A DNA stretch of 64,000 nucleotides from Parvularcula sp038749595 (GTDB taxonomy: Bacteria > Pseudomonadota > Alphaproteobacteria > Caulobacterales > Parvularculaceae), in contig JBCDHW010000002.1 in NCBI GenBank assembly GCA_038749595.1, forward strand, positions 337,509 to 401,508. The letters are read 5' to 3'. Below the pieces are notes generated by a model. The model did not search any database, had not been told where the DNA came from, and was given only the letters and a program-made list of their open reading frames with translations. This document shows positions 26,379 to 35,329 of the stretch, in pieces. A program made the translations under genes and the position numbers. Within the stretch, counting starts at the first letter, position 1, and each line of letters starts with the position of its first letter.

Positions 26379-26818
26379 CAGTGCTTCGCCGGCCGCAGGG
26401 CTTCGGCCTGGGCGCGGGTGAATCCCAGAACATCGCGGATGGATGAAACGAGCACGTTCTCGGACACGTCCTCGCCGTCGCTCTCTACCAGGCGCCAAAC
26501 GTGGGTGATCAGGGCCTCTTGATCGTCACGCTCCAGCCCCTTGGCCGCCACCGCGAAGGTCATAAACGAGCGGTGGCCGTTAAACAGCTCCTCCTCCGCC
26601 TCCTGCAGGAGCTCTTTCGCTTCCGGATTGCCAATGTGCAGCAGCTTCATCACCGCCGCGATGGCGATATCGCGCTCCATCTGGGTAAAGCGGCCGTCGC
26701 GATGGGCCGCAGCGATCAACAGGCCCGCTGCCCCCACCTTGGGGTTCACCGACGGGGGCGCCGTGGTGCCGTCGCCGTCCCCGTGGAACAGCCATTCCGA
26801 AAGCTTCGCAATCACCAT
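26378..26818 (-). CDS. TerB-like (DjlA N-terminal type) domain protein
   Basis: 146 aa soluble helical protein matching the TerB / tellurite-resistance-like fold: AAGLLIAAAHRDGRFTQMERDIAIAAVMK near the N-terminus is the acidic helix pair of this fold, and a second such pair, LITHVWRLVESDGEDVSE, lies near the C-terminus. Function unknown; members are linked to metal stress and chaperone work. It lies 4 bases after apt and overlaps panB, so apt-terB-panB is likely one operon. A second TerB-type gene lies at 47507. Confidence 0.85.
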   Translation of the reverse strand: MVIAKLSEWLFHGDGDGTTAPPSVNPKVGAAGLLIAAAHRDGRFTQMERDIAIAAVMKLLHIGNPEAKELLQEAEEELFNGHRSFMTFAVAAKGLERDDQEALITHVWRLVESDGEDVSENVLVSSIRDVLGFTRAQAEALRPAKH

Positions 26819-26822
26819 CTGG

Positions 26823-27350
26823 TCAGTCTTCCTGAAACGTTGTCAGCGCGAGGGTCTCGACCCCCAAGTCCGCGAGCTTCGCCCGCCCGGGGAGCCCCAC
26901 CAATTCGACCACAAACGCCGCCTGGACAAGCTCCGCCCCCGTCTCCCGGATCAGCTCCACCGAAGCCGCCGCAGTGCCGCCGGTCGCCAGCAGGTCGTCC
27001 ACCAGCAGAACCTTGGCGCCACTGCCGACCGCATCGCGGTGGATCTCAACCGTGTCCTCGCCATATTCCAGCGCATAGCTTCGCGCGTAGGTATCAGCCG
27101 GGAGTTTCCCGGCCTTCCGCACCGGCACAAAGGCGACGTTGAGCCGATCGGCCACCGCCGCTCCAAAGATAAAGCCCCGCGCCTCGATGCCCGCCACGTG
27201 GGTGATGCCCTGGCTTTTATAGGCGTCCGCGAGGGCTCCGCAGGTCGCCTGGAACGCAGTGGGGTCGCCCATCAGCGTGGTCAAATCGCGGAAGACAATG
27301 CCCGGCTTCGGATGATCGGGGATCGCTCGGATTGTGGCCTTAAGGTCCAT
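26823..27350 (-). CDS. apt: Adenine phosphoribosyltransferase
   Basis: Purine salvage enzyme that makes AMP from adenine and PRPP. 175 aa, usual length. The PRPP-binding motif VLLVDDLLATGGTA is at about 114-127; N-terminal IPDHPKPGIVFRDLT and GIEARGFIFGAAVA are also diagnostic. First gene of the apt-terB-panB group. Confidence 0.96.
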   Translation of the reverse strand: MDLKATIRAIPDHPKPGIVFRDLTTLMGDPTAFQATCGALADAYKSQGITHVAGIEARGFIFGAAVADRLNVAFVPVRKAGKLPADTYARSYALEYGEDTVEIHRDAVGSGAKVLLVDDLLATGGTAAASVELIRETGAELVQAAFVVELVGLPGRAKLADLGVETLALTTFQED

Positions 27351-27496
27351 TTCGCGGAGCCTCCTGCAGCGGCAAGGTCGGTTGTTCGGCGGCCGACCCT
27401 AGCCGGCGACCGCGCATAGAAACTAGGCCCCCAGAACGCAACGACCAGACGAAAAGTTGCATCGCTTGCGCGCGTCTTGCGCCGGCTTCTGTCCGG

Positions 27497-28699
27497 TCAG
27501 CGGAGCTCCGCTTTCACCTGCTGAAACAGGCGCACAAATTCCGGCACGGCGGCGAAATCGCGATGGCTGCGGTCGGCCGAGACGATGACAATCACCACGT
27601 TCTCGTCCGGATCGATATGCACCAGCTGGCCATCATAGCCTTGCATGGTCATCGCCCCTTCGTCCCCGCCAATGAGCCAAAAGTGGTGGCCATAGCCCAG
27701 AAGCCCCTCGCCCGGCGGCGCATGGTCCTCGGTGCCAGCGGTCGCAACGAACGCGGGCCACTCGGGAGGCAGGATTTGCGCGCCGCCGACCCGTCCGCCC
27801 TGGGCATAAAGCTGCCCAAGCTTGGCATAGTCCTCGAGCGTCAGCTGAAGACAACAGTACCCAAGCTCTTTCCCGTCCGCCCCCTGACGATCCACGAGCC
27901 ACGTGCCCCCGGTGATGCCCAGGGGCGCGGCAAGTTTCTCATTGAACAGATCAATCAACCGCTTGCCGTAAGCACCCCGCAGGACCGCAGACAGCACCTG
28001 CGTATCGGTGGAGATATAGTCGAAGACCTCGCCCGGCGCACGCCCGCGCGTGTACTGACGAATGGTCTTATCGACGTCGCGATTGAATAAGAACGTGTTG
28101 AGGAACAGGTTACGGATATCCGACCCCGGCTCTTCATAGTTCTCGTTGAAATCGATGCCGGACGACATCATCAACAGGTGACGGATCGACGTCGCGCCAT
28201 AATCCGTACCCGCATACCCGCTGGCATACTGCCCCGCTTCGTCGTCAAGGCTCGCGATCACGCCTTCCTTCAACGCAATCCCGATCAGGCTGCTGACCAC
28301 AGACTTGGCCACGGACCATGACGTGAACTGATCATCCGCACGCGCCTCACCGAAATACTCTTCGTAGACGACCTTGCGGTCTTTGAGGACATAGATGCCC
28401 TGCACGTTCCGCTGGGTAACATAGTCATCCAGCGTCCGCTCCGTCCCATCCCAGGTCCAGGTGAAATCGATCGGTCGTTCATCGCGCGCGAACGTGGTTG
28501 GTTGCGCAGCCGGGCGCACCGCTCGCGACGGATAGATCGACGGCATCATCCGGTACGCGGGGCGCCGGTCAGGCGCCTCGGAAAACGCGATCACTTCCCG
28601 CGGTGAAAACTCCGAGCCCGGACGAAAATACCACCACGCTGCCGCAAGCGCGGCCAGGATGACAACGACCACCAGCGGTCGCAAAAGCGCTTTCATCAT
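27497..28699 (-). CDS. Membrane-anchored serine hydrolase, beta-lactamase (class C-like) family
   Basis: 400 aa. One N-terminal membrane helix (about 8-25) with a periplasmic catalytic domain. The nucleophile motif SVAK (Ser129, Lys132) and a YxS motif (DYISTDT, near 228) replace the SxxK/YxN of penicillin-recognising enzymes; HMLLxSGxxF-like RHLLMMSSGIDF is also typical. Substrates of this family include esters, peptides and D-amino-acid compounds. No neighbour gives a hint. Start at 28699 (two ATGs in a row). Confidence 0.88.
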   Translation of the reverse strand: MMKALLRPLVVVVILAALAAAWWYFRPGSEFSPREVIAFSEAPDRRPAYRMMPSIYPSRAVRPAAQPTTFARDERPIDFTWTWDGTERTLDDYVTQRNVQGIYVLKDRKVVYEEYFGEARADDQFTSWSVAKSVVSSLIGIALKEGVIASLDDEAGQYASGYAGTDYGATSIRHLLMMSSGIDFNENYEEPGSDIRNLFLNTFLFNRDVDKTIRQYTRGRAPGEVFDYISTDTQVLSAVLRGAYGKRLIDLFNEKLAAPLGITGGTWLVDRQGADGKELGYCCLQLTLEDYAKLGQLYAQGGRVGGAQILPPEWPAFVATAGTEDHAPPGEGLLGYGHHFWLIGGDEGAMTMQGYDGQLVHIDPDENVVIVIVSADRSHRDFAAVPEFVRLFQQVKAELR

Positions 28700-28732
28700 A
28701 TGCGGCCTCCCCCGCGCGAAAATCCAACCCGC

Positions 28733-29449
28733 CTAGGACGCGGACGATCCCGATCCATAGCGGATGCGGCCAAGAAAGTTGACGATCGAAACCGGATCCG
28801 GGGTCACCTTTTGGACCTGCGCTTTGAACTTCTCAAACTGCATCAGGTTGCCCATCCGCGCATCGAGAAACGCCCAGGTCTCGGCATAAGGGTCCTCCGC
28901 CGCAGCATCGCCCTGGGTGGCGAACCAGTGGCTCAGCGTCGCCGTATAGATCGCGCTCAAAGTCGCGCGCTTGGTGTACCAATTGAAGTCGGTGCTCTTG
29001 TCGTCAATCGCCCGCCACATCGTATCGGCCGTCTGGAACAACAGCTTCGCGCCCAGGCGCCCGTGGATCGGCAGGGCCAGCGTCGACCCCGCCCGGCGCG
29101 CGGCCTCTCGGTTCCAGTCCAGCTGCTCAATCCGCTGCCGGACCAGCCAGGTGATCCGCTTTGTAATCCCGTGGGGCTTCGGGTTCAGCGCCTCAAACGC
29201 TGCGACCATCGCCGCGTCCTCGGTTTCCGACCACAGCGCCAAGGCATCGGCAACGCCCCGCGGGAACAGCCGTTGTACGGTGCCGCTGGCGATCTCGTCC
29301 TGGCCCAGGCCCGCCGTCCGCGCGGCCTTCGTCAGCGCCTGGTCCGTGAAGCCATCGAACGCAGCGTCGCCGAGCAGCACATCCAGAATATCCCGGCGCA
29401 GCGCTTCGTCTGCTCCATTGCTCTCGCGGTTTGGTATCTCATCAGCCAT
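28733..29449 (-). CDS. COQ9 family protein (ubiquinone biosynthesis)
   Basis: 238 aa. Matches the COQ9 family, lipid-binding helper proteins of ubiquinone synthesis with a TetR-like fold: LRRDILDVLLGDAAFDGFT at the N-terminus, a central WLVRQRIEQL and a C-terminal TWAFLDARMGNLMQFEKFK. Start chosen at 29449 (MADEIPN), behind GGGGTG. The gene is divergent from rpsU, a pairing common in alphaproteobacteria. Confidence 0.9.
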   Translation of the reverse strand: MADEIPNRESNGADEALRRDILDVLLGDAAFDGFTDQALTKAARTAGLGQDEIASGTVQRLFPRGVADALALWSETEDAAMVAAFEALNPKPHGITKRITWLVRQRIEQLDWNREAARRAGSTLALPIHGRLGAKLLFQTADTMWRAIDDKSTDFNWYTKRATLSAIYTATLSHWFATQGDAAAEDPYAETWAFLDARMGNLMQFEKFKAQVQKVTPDPVSIVNFLGRIRYGSGSSAS

Positions 29450-29531
29450 GATCACCCCATATTCCCTGGCATCGCATCTCGACAAGCGGCGGTTTGTCCG
29501 TTATGCGGCGCACTTTCGCTGACAACCCCGC

Positions 29532-29555
29532 ATGAGGAGTGAGACCCATCGTTAA
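29532..29555 (+). other. Seven-codon leader frame overlapping the rpsU start
   Basis: ATG at 29532 opens a frame of seven codons and a TAA at 29553-29555, which overlaps the proposed rpsU start at 29548. The ribosome site GAGGAG (29534-29539) lies inside this mini-frame. It may be chance. Confidence 0.2.
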
Positions 29556-29757
29556 CATCGTTGTGCGCGACAATAATGTCGAGCAAGCCCTACGCGCCCT
29601 GAAGAAGAAGATGCAGCGCGAGGGGACCTTCCGTGAGATGAAAGCCCGTAAGTTTTACGAAAAACCTTCGGAGAAACGCGCTCGCCAAAAGGCTGAAGCC
29701 GTTCGCCGAGCGCGCAAGCTGCAGCGCAAGAAGATGCAGCGCGAAGGGCTGATCTAA
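29548..29757 (+). CDS. rpsU: 30S ribosomal protein S21, apparent ATC start codon
   Basis: 69 aa basic ribosomal protein: VVRDNNVEQALRALKKKM, then EKPSEKRARQKAEAVRRARK. Family members begin MVxIxVRDNN; here the matching codons are ATC GTT AAC ATC GTT GTG, so ATC at 29548 stands where the ATG should be. GAGGAG at 29534-29539 is 8 bases before it, ideal spacing. A GTG at 29539 is in frame but overlaps the ribosome site and would add MRP. Initiation at ATC is known but very rare (infC). A base error is the alternative. A terminator follows. Confidence 0.9.
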   Translation: MVNIVVRDNNVEQALRALKKKMQREGTFREMKARKFYEKPSEKRARQKAEAVRRARKLQRKKMQREGLI

Positions 29758-29790
29758 ACGGTCACCGCGTCAGCGAAAATTCGATCAGCG

Positions 29791-29822
29791 AAGCCGCCCA
29801 GGAGTCCCTGCGGCGGCTTTTT
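29791..29822 (+). terminator. Terminator of rpsU
   Basis: AAGCCGCC (29791-29798) pairs with GGCGGCTT (29812-29819), followed by T5. Confidence 0.85.
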
Positions 29823-29950
29823 GCTGTGCGCAGCGACGCTTCAAAAGCGCGATGGGTCTGCGCAGAGCGTTGGCGCCGAGGCGTTAAGACCAATGCCATC
29901 AGCATCGCGCGCGACCCCTCGGACGCCTTCGACCTTGGACCGACCAGCAC

Positions 29951-29981
29951 AAAAAAAGACCGCGCCTGAAGGACGCGGTCT
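29951..29981 (-). terminator. Terminator of VPxPA gene 4
   Basis: On the minus strand AGACCGCG (29981-29974) pairs with CGCGGTCT (29964-29957), followed by a T7 run. It lies about 30 bases after the stop at 30013. Confidence 0.88.
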
Positions 29982-30012
29982 CGAACTCAAAGCGCTCTAA
30001 GCGCGGAAGAGC

Positions 30013-30780
30013 TTACTTCTTCGCGGCGCGACTACGCATTGCGAAGCCAGCCAGTGCCGGAGCGAACAGGAATGCTGCTGCCGGAACCGGAACTTCGGGG
30101 AGCGTGTCTTCGTCAACGAGTGCCCAACGGACGTTACCGCCAGCGACGAGAACTTCGCCGAGGCCGTTGCCCCAGAACGAAACCGTCGTGAAGCTGTCGG
30201 TGTCATCAAACGCAGCGACGAAGATCTCGAACACGTCGAAGCCAACGCCTGGATCTTGCGACGGGAAGAGACCTTGGCTGGTGTCGTCGGCCGAAGCCAC
30301 GAGGATCGGCGTACCGCCATCGAACGAGATGTAAAGCTCGGTCACAGGGTCAGTACAGCAGGTTGCCCAGTCACCAACTTCAAAGCCAACCGAGTTCACG
30401 GCGTCGTCAAAGGTCAGCGTGAAGCCTGAACCAAAATAATCTTCCGGCTCATCGCGCACACCGCTGCCGAAAAAGTCGTCACCGACGGTTGCTGGGTCGA
30501 TGCTGACAACCTGGCCCGAAAGCGTGCCGTAGGTCGAAAAGAAGACGGTGCCGCCGTCGTTGTTGGTAATCGTGAACGGACCTGCATCGACAGACATGCC
30601 ACTGGCGAGGCCAGCGAGGGTCAGTTCGTTGACCGTTGCGCCCGTGCCGGTGACGGTGCTGTCGAACGACGCGCGTCCGCCAGCAACGTCATCAAAAACG
30701 GTGACGATGGTTGCATTTGCCGACGATGCGACGGCCAATGCCATTGCGCCGGCGACGCCGGCAAGCGTGAGTTTCTTCAT
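30013..30780 (-). CDS. Exported protein with VPxPA-type C-terminal sorting signal (4)
   Basis: 255 aa. The signal peptide (MKKLTLAGVAGAMALAVASS..ANA) precedes a beta-rich, acidic domain with a GFEVGDWATCCTD segment, resembling the jelly-roll domains common in PEP-CTERM proteins. The C-terminus EVPVPAAAFLF plus helix plus RSRAAKK is an exosortase substrate signal. The coding DNA of this signal is very like that of VPxPA gene 5 (42720). The ATG at 30780 follows GGGGGA. Stand-alone gene with its own terminator. Confidence 0.85.
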   Translation of the reverse strand: MKKLTLAGVAGAMALAVASSANATIVTVFDDVAGGRASFDSTVTGTGATVNELTLAGLASGMSVDAGPFTITNNDGGTVFFSTYGTLSGQVVSIDPATVGDDFFGSGVRDEPEDYFGSGFTLTFDDAVNSVGFEVGDWATCCTDPVTELYISFDGGTPILVASADDTSQGLFPSQDPGVGFDVFEIFVAAFDDTDSFTTVSFWGNGLGEVLVAGGNVRWALVDEDTLPEVPVPAAAFLFAPALAGFAMRSRAAKK

Positions 30781-30956
30781 GGTAGTCCCCCTCAGTGAGA
30801 CAAGTTGCACAAACAGGCGCGCGTGATCGGTAATACCTCTCCCTCGCCCATTCCCGAGATAGGACACCCTTTACGGAATGTAAACCATCATCAAACGTTT
30901 CTGTCGCAGTTAAGTGATTTTATCCGCCGATCGTGTCCCAGAACGAGCGGACTCAT

Positions 30957-31943
30957 TCACTCCCGTCCGTGGTGCGCCGCAATCGTCGCCTCATCAAAGC
31001 GCAGAAACCGCGCAGCATTGTCATACAGGATCGCCCGCTTCTGCTGCTCGGTCAGAAACGGCGCGTCTTCAATCGCCGCAAGGGCAGGCTCGATCAGGCC
31101 GGGCCAGTTCATTCCATCGGAACCGAACATCAGCCGGTAGCCGTGCCCCGCCTCGATAAACATCTCCAAAACCCGCCAAAAGTGGGCGCGCCCGTGCATC
31201 CATGACGCCCCGCCGATATCGATGAAGACATTTGGGTAAATCGACAGGATCCCGATCGCCTCATCGTAAAATGGCTCCCCCATGTGCATGATCCCGATGC
31301 GCAGCGTCGGATGGCGCAGCAGAATTTCCTCAAGCAGAGCCGGATTGCTGTGGCTCAAGCGATAAGCGGGGAAAAACGCAGCGGCACGCGGTGGTCCATA
31401 ACCCATATGGATCAAGGCCGGGACATCGGCCTCGGCCGCCATCGCCCAATAGGGAGCCATCCGGTCATCCAAGGGGCCAATCCCCGCGTACTGGTTCGAA
31501 ATCTCGCCGAGGGACATAAACGGGCCATCCTTGAAAAGCTTGGCGTAATCCTCCGGCGTCAACGGATCGCGCCCGATGCGCAGCTGTAACCCGGGCAAGA
31601 AATGCTCGGGCGCAGCCGCATGCCACGCCAGAACACGGTCGGCAGGACCAGACAGAACGCCGATGATGTTGCGGCGTCTGACAATTTCGATGGTCTGGCT
31701 CAGGACGGCATCGTCGGTCGGCGCGCCAAAGATGGGGTCATCACAGCGCGGCGCCGACGCGAACTGCTGGCCCCACGGGACCGCAGGATCCCGCGGCGGC
31801 AATCGAAGCATCACATTCGGACAAATCGGCATGCCCGGCGGGCCATTATCGTCGGCTCTCGACGTGTGGATATGCACATCGATGATCGGCAGCGGCGGAG
31901 TCTCCGCGCCGGTGGCCAGCAGTGCTACGAGCAATCCGAGCAT
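30957..31943 (-). CDS. Exported amidohydrolase (Amidohydro_2 family)
   Basis: 328 aa. A short hydrophobic N-terminus (MLGLLVALLATG) is probably a signal peptide. The TIM-barrel metal motif IIDVHIHTS (His24, His26) is followed by a lysine-free first half, IGIMHMGEPFYDE (metal His) and LMFGSDGMNWPG (metal Asp) near the end. The family hydrolyses or decarboxylates small ring or acyl compounds; the substrate is unknown. The ATG at 31943 follows GGGAGG. Confidence 0.87.
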   Translation of the reverse strand: MLGLLVALLATGAETPPLPIIDVHIHTSRADDNGPPGMPICPNVMLRLPPRDPAVPWGQQFASAPRCDDPIFGAPTDDAVLSQTIEIVRRRNIIGVLSGPADRVLAWHAAAPEHFLPGLQLRIGRDPLTPEDYAKLFKDGPFMSLGEISNQYAGIGPLDDRMAPYWAMAAEADVPALIHMGYGPPRAAAFFPAYRLSHSNPALLEEILLRHPTLRIGIMHMGEPFYDEAIGILSIYPNVFIDIGGASWMHGRAHFWRVLEMFIEAGHGYRLMFGSDGMNWPGLIEPALAAIEDAPFLTEQQKRAILYDNAARFLRFDEATIAAHHGRE

Positions 31944-32120
31944 CGTGCTCCCTCCCCAAGTCGCCCTAGCGCGCAAGCTAAGCGTAAATGTCTCCGGCAG
32001 CACGCAGAACACTCAGCGTGTCTTTTGCGCTCATCGCTCGGCACTTTTGCGTCGACGCGTGATTGTTGTGCCCCGCCTGCGTTGCAACCTTTGTCCGGAC
32101 ACAAAGCACGGGAGGTTCTG

Positions 32121-32861
32121 ATGCTTCAGACACAAACGACCGCTCAGCAAACCCTGGCCACGCCGCTTCTCCGGCGCGCAGAGGATCGCGGCCACGCCAA
32201 CCACGGCTGGCTGCGTTCCGCACACACGTTCAGCTTCGCAAGCTTCTATGATCCCAAATGGATGGGGTTCGCCGGCCTGCGGGTGATCAACGACGATGAA
32301 GTGGCAGGCGGCGCCGGGTTCCCCGCCCACCCGCACGAGAACTTCGAGATCTTCTCCTACGTCCTCGAAGGCGCACTCGAGCACAAAGACTCGATGGGCA
32401 ACGGCTCGGTCGTGAAGGCTGGCGGCGTCCAGTACATGACCGCGGGCACAGGCGTGCGGCACTCGGAGTATAATCCGAGCCGGGATGAACGCGTGCGGTT
32501 CCTGCAAATCTGGCTGGAGCCAAAGGTGCAAGGCGCCAAGCCGAGCTACCAAACGCTGGACATCAAGCCTGAGGACAAAGACGGCAAGCTCGCCCTCTTT
32601 TTGTCTGAAGACGGACGCGACGGCTCGATCACGACAATCGCCGGGGCCGACGCCTTCGCGGCAACACTCTCGGGACCGCAAGCGATCAGCTTCGACTTGC
32701 GTCCAGGACGCAAAGGCTGGCTGCAAGTCGCGAAGGGTGCATTGTCCGTCAACGGCGTGGACCTTAGGCGCGGTGACGGCCTCGCCTTCACCGACCCCGG
32801 CGAGATCGTGATGGCCGACGGCGAAGACGCCGAGATCATCCTCTTCGACCTCGAAGCCTAA
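32121..32861 (+). CDS. Pirin family protein (bicupin, YhhW-like)
   Basis: 246 aa bicupin of the pirin group; E. coli YhhW can act as a quercetinase. The metal site is in the N-terminal cupin: FPAHPHENFEIFSY, a later EHKDSMGN and TAGTGVRHSEYN, which supply the His/His/His/Glu set. The C-terminal cupin is degenerate. The ATG at 32121 follows GGAGG; longer frames to the left lie inside the opposing amidohydrolase. Physiological role not known. Confidence 0.92.
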   Translation: MLQTQTTAQQTLATPLLRRAEDRGHANHGWLRSAHTFSFASFYDPKWMGFAGLRVINDDEVAGGAGFPAHPHENFEIFSYVLEGALEHKDSMGNGSVVKAGGVQYMTAGTGVRHSEYNPSRDERVRFLQIWLEPKVQGAKPSYQTLDIKPEDKDGKLALFLSEDGRDGSITTIAGADAFAATLSGPQAISFDLRPGRKGWLQVAKGALSVNGVDLRRGDGLAFTDPGEIVMADGEDAEIILFDLEA

Positions 32862-32870
32862 CCAACAACC

Positions 32871-32903
32871 CCTCCCGATGCCCACCTCAGCGGCATTGGG
32901 AGG
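32871..32903 (+). terminator. Hairpin after the pirin gene
   Basis: CCTCCCGATGCC (32871-32882) pairs with GGCATTGGGAGG (32892-32903) along 12 pairs with one G-T. There is no T-run, so termination without Rho is doubtful. Confidence 0.5.
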
Positions 32904-33009
32904 GCCTCGTTGATGCGTGAATAAAAGATAGAACGTACACAGATGGGCTAATACGCCTTCAGAGCGGCCTTGGAACAGCGCTCACAGCCAAAGGCTTTTG
33001 CTCAGCGTT

Positions 33010-33765
33010 CTAAAACTGAAACCCGATCGACGCGCTGAGTAACGTGTCCGTCCGCTCACGCCCTGACGGCGGATTGGTATTGTGGGTCACCTCATAGCTC
33101 ATCCGTGAGCTGATCTTATCGGTGAGGTCCGTCTTCAACGCCACCCGGCTGGCCGCCGTGCTGTTGGTCTCACTCGCGGTTCCGTCAAAGCTCTGCTCGA
33201 ACGTGACATTCTCCCGCAGCACTTGCGTATAATTTTGCCCGAGAAACACAGCGAAGTTCGTTTCGTCCATCACAAAGGTGGCAGGCACAGGGTCCGGCCG
33301 TGCCCTGCGCAAGAACTGAACACCTGGACCGATCAGTACAGAGAATGTTCGCGCATCACTTTCGGCGAAGGCATGACCAAAACCGCCGCCAAGAAAAGCC
33401 TGCCGGTCGAAACCAGAGAACTGGTCTTCTTCGTACCGCGCACGGCCGTAGAAAAAGCTCCGTTCACCCGCATTGACCTCAAGCCGATACTGCGTGTGCC
33501 AACGGTTCTGCGTCACATCGCGTTGCTCAACACCATCGCGCACTAACGTCGCTTGGGTGAAGTTGCCGCTGGCATCAAACGCATGGGTGAGCGCGCCAAA
33601 GGTCCGCGCTGCGGTAAAACGGCCGCCCACCACCGTGTTGTTGGTGTTCCCCGACGCGGACGCACCATTGAACTGGATGGACCCCGTCCATTTCTCCTTG
33701 CTCTCTTTGATATCGGAGAACTGGAGTAAAGACGACGCGGCGACTGGGATGACAAGATCGATCAT
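33010..33765 (-). CDS. DUF481 family outer-membrane beta-barrel protein
   Basis: 251 aa. Alternating beta-strand pattern with WTGSIQFNGASASGNTNN near the N-terminus (DUF481 hallmark: G-x-x-x-[ST]-G-N-[ST]) and a final LLSASIGFQF, whose terminal Phe fits an outer-membrane barrel. The start at ATG 33765 leaves only a short hydrophobic run (LVIPVAASSLL) as signal peptide and has no good ribosome site, so the true start may be elsewhere. Role unknown. Confidence 0.75.
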   Translation of the reverse strand: MIDLVIPVAASSLLQFSDIKESKEKWTGSIQFNGASASGNTNNTVVGGRFTAARTFGALTHAFDASGNFTQATLVRDGVEQRDVTQNRWHTQYRLEVNAGERSFFYGRARYEEDQFSGFDRQAFLGGGFGHAFAESDARTFSVLIGPGVQFLRRARPDPVPATFVMDETNFAVFLGQNYTQVLRENVTFEQSFDGTASETNSTAASRVALKTDLTDKISSRMSYEVTHNTNPPSGRERTDTLLSASIGFQF

Positions 33766-33924
33766 TGCGCGCCCGCACTGCCACCCGAGCCTTAATGATC
33801 TGCTAATTGAGGTTAACGCGGGCGGAGAGATTGCATCCCGCCAGGAGCCTTGCGCAGCAACGCGGTTGCAAATGCCGGTGCGGATGCTCCAGCCTGGCAA
33901 AGACGAAAAATGGAGGCCGCCCTT

Positions 33925-34704
33925 ATGGCCAAAACTGCGCTCATAACCGGTGCGTCGAGCGGCATCGGACGGTGCTTTGCCGAAATCCACGCCAAGAAAG
34001 GCGGCGACGTCATTCTCGTGGCGCGGAGCGGCGATAAACTCGAGGCGCTCAAGCAAGAGCTCGAGTCCAAGCACAAGATCAAAGCCCACGTGCTGGTCCA
34101 GGACCTTGCCGATCCCGCATCGCCGCAGCGCATCTTCGACGCCACCGAGCGGGCGAACATGCCGGTCGAGTACCTCATCAACAATGCAGGCTTTGGCGGC
34201 CTGGGTCTCTTCCATGAGCGGGAGTGGCAAGCCGACCGCGCCATGATCGAGGTGAACATCATCGCGCTGTCGGCGCTGACCCGGCTCTACCTTCCCGGGA
34301 TGGTCAGCCGAGGTCAGGGACGCATACTGAACGTGTCATCGACGGCGGGCGAACTGCCCGGACCCCTCCAAGCTGTCTACTTCGCGACAAAAGCTTACGT
34401 CACATCGTTCAGCAACGCGCTTTGGGAAGAAGTCCGCGGCACGGGCGTTACCGTCACAGCTCTCCTGCCCGGAGCGACGGAGACAGGCTTTGCCGGAACC
34501 TCAGGCATGGAGAATTCACCCCTGTTCCAGGGCGCCGTGCCACCCATGGGTGTGGCCAAGGCGGGCTATAAAGCAATGATGCGCGGTAAACTGAACGTCA
34601 TCGCTGGCGTGCCCTTCGCCCGGCGGATCGTTTATGCGCTCGCACCGCTGCTGCCCAAGAAGATGCTGCTCAAACAAGTCCGTAAGGTTCAGGAAACGCA
34701 ATAG
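33925..34704 (+). CDS. SDR family oxidoreductase (DltE/YdfG type)
   Basis: 259 aa short-chain dehydrogenase: cofactor motif TGASSGIGR, NNAGFGG, catalytic Ser in NVSSTAG and Tyr/Lys in YFATKAY. The C-terminal ~40 residues are hydrophobic and basic, as in members that touch membranes. The ATG at 33925 is chosen because GGAGG at 33912-33916 is 8 bases before it; 33910 is the other in-frame ATG. Substrate unknown. Ends 12 bases before the opposing MAPEG gene. Confidence 0.9.
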   Translation: MAKTALITGASSGIGRCFAEIHAKKGGDVILVARSGDKLEALKQELESKHKIKAHVLVQDLADPASPQRIFDATERANMPVEYLINNAGFGGLGLFHEREWQADRAMIEVNIIALSALTRLYLPGMVSRGQGRILNVSSTAGELPGPLQAVYFATKAYVTSFSNALWEEVRGTGVTVTALLPGATETGFAGTSGMENSPLFQGAVPPMGVAKAGYKAMMRGKLNVIAGVPFARRIVYALAPLLPKKMLLKQVRKVQETQ

Positions 34705-34716
34705 CTTCCCGCGCTC

Positions 34717-35136
34717 TTACCCTGCGAACAGCGCGGCGAGGTTGGCCCCTGCGAGGCCCATCAAGCAAAAGGAACTCAGCGCGAAGAGCGCAAACCGGAC
34801 GGGGATGAAATTGACCAACGCCTGATGGAGGCTGTGCAGTACGCGGAAGAGAACATAGGCCCACGCCAGCGCCACCGTAAACGTGCCTTCGTTGCTCGAA
34901 AGATGCGTGTAAAGAGCAAGTGCATAAAACACCGTCGGCTGCTCATGCAGGTGGTTAAAGTTGTCCGCCACCTGACGAACACTGCGCGGAAGGACGTCCA
35001 TCTCAGACTTTTCCTTCATCTTCGCAGCATCGATCCCCGCTTTTCCCATCGCCGGGATGCGGGTGGCATAGAGCCAAACCCACATCACCAGCGACCACGT
35101 CGCGAGGATCAAGATCGGTGTGAGGATGGAGCCCAT
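34717..35136 (-). CDS. MAPEG family membrane protein
   Basis: 139 aa with four predicted helices and the family motif FNHLHEQPTVFYALALY between helices 1 and 2, and YVLFRVLHSLHQ later. MAPEG proteins include glutathione-dependent membrane enzymes; most bacterial ones are uncharacterised. Start at 35136 (MGSILTP). Confidence 0.88.
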   Translation of the reverse strand: MGSILTPILILATWSLVMWVWLYATRIPAMGKAGIDAAKMKEKSEMDVLPRSVRQVADNFNHLHEQPTVFYALALYTHLSSNEGTFTVALAWAYVLFRVLHSLHQALVNFIPVRFALFALSSFCLMGLAGANLAALFAG

Positions 35137-35270
35137 GACGTGCCTCGTTTGCCTTGTTCCGCATCTGCGTACAGCGCCGCGCACGCACGGGACAAGCACC
35201 TGCTGAGACGATCTGCACGAGGACGAACAGCCCCAAAACCTGAGCGCTGCACCTCAGAGCGGAGACAAGA

Positions 35271-35306
35271 AAAAAGCGCTGGCACCCGCAAAGGCGCCAG
35301 CGCTTG
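35271..35306 (-). terminator. Terminator of rpsA
   Basis: On the minus strand AAGCGCTGGC (35306-35297) pairs with GCCAGCGCTT (35284-35275), followed by T6. It lies about 24 bases after the rpsA stop. Confidence 0.9.
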
Positions 35307-35329
35307 GATTGTTTCAGCCTGAGAAGGCC

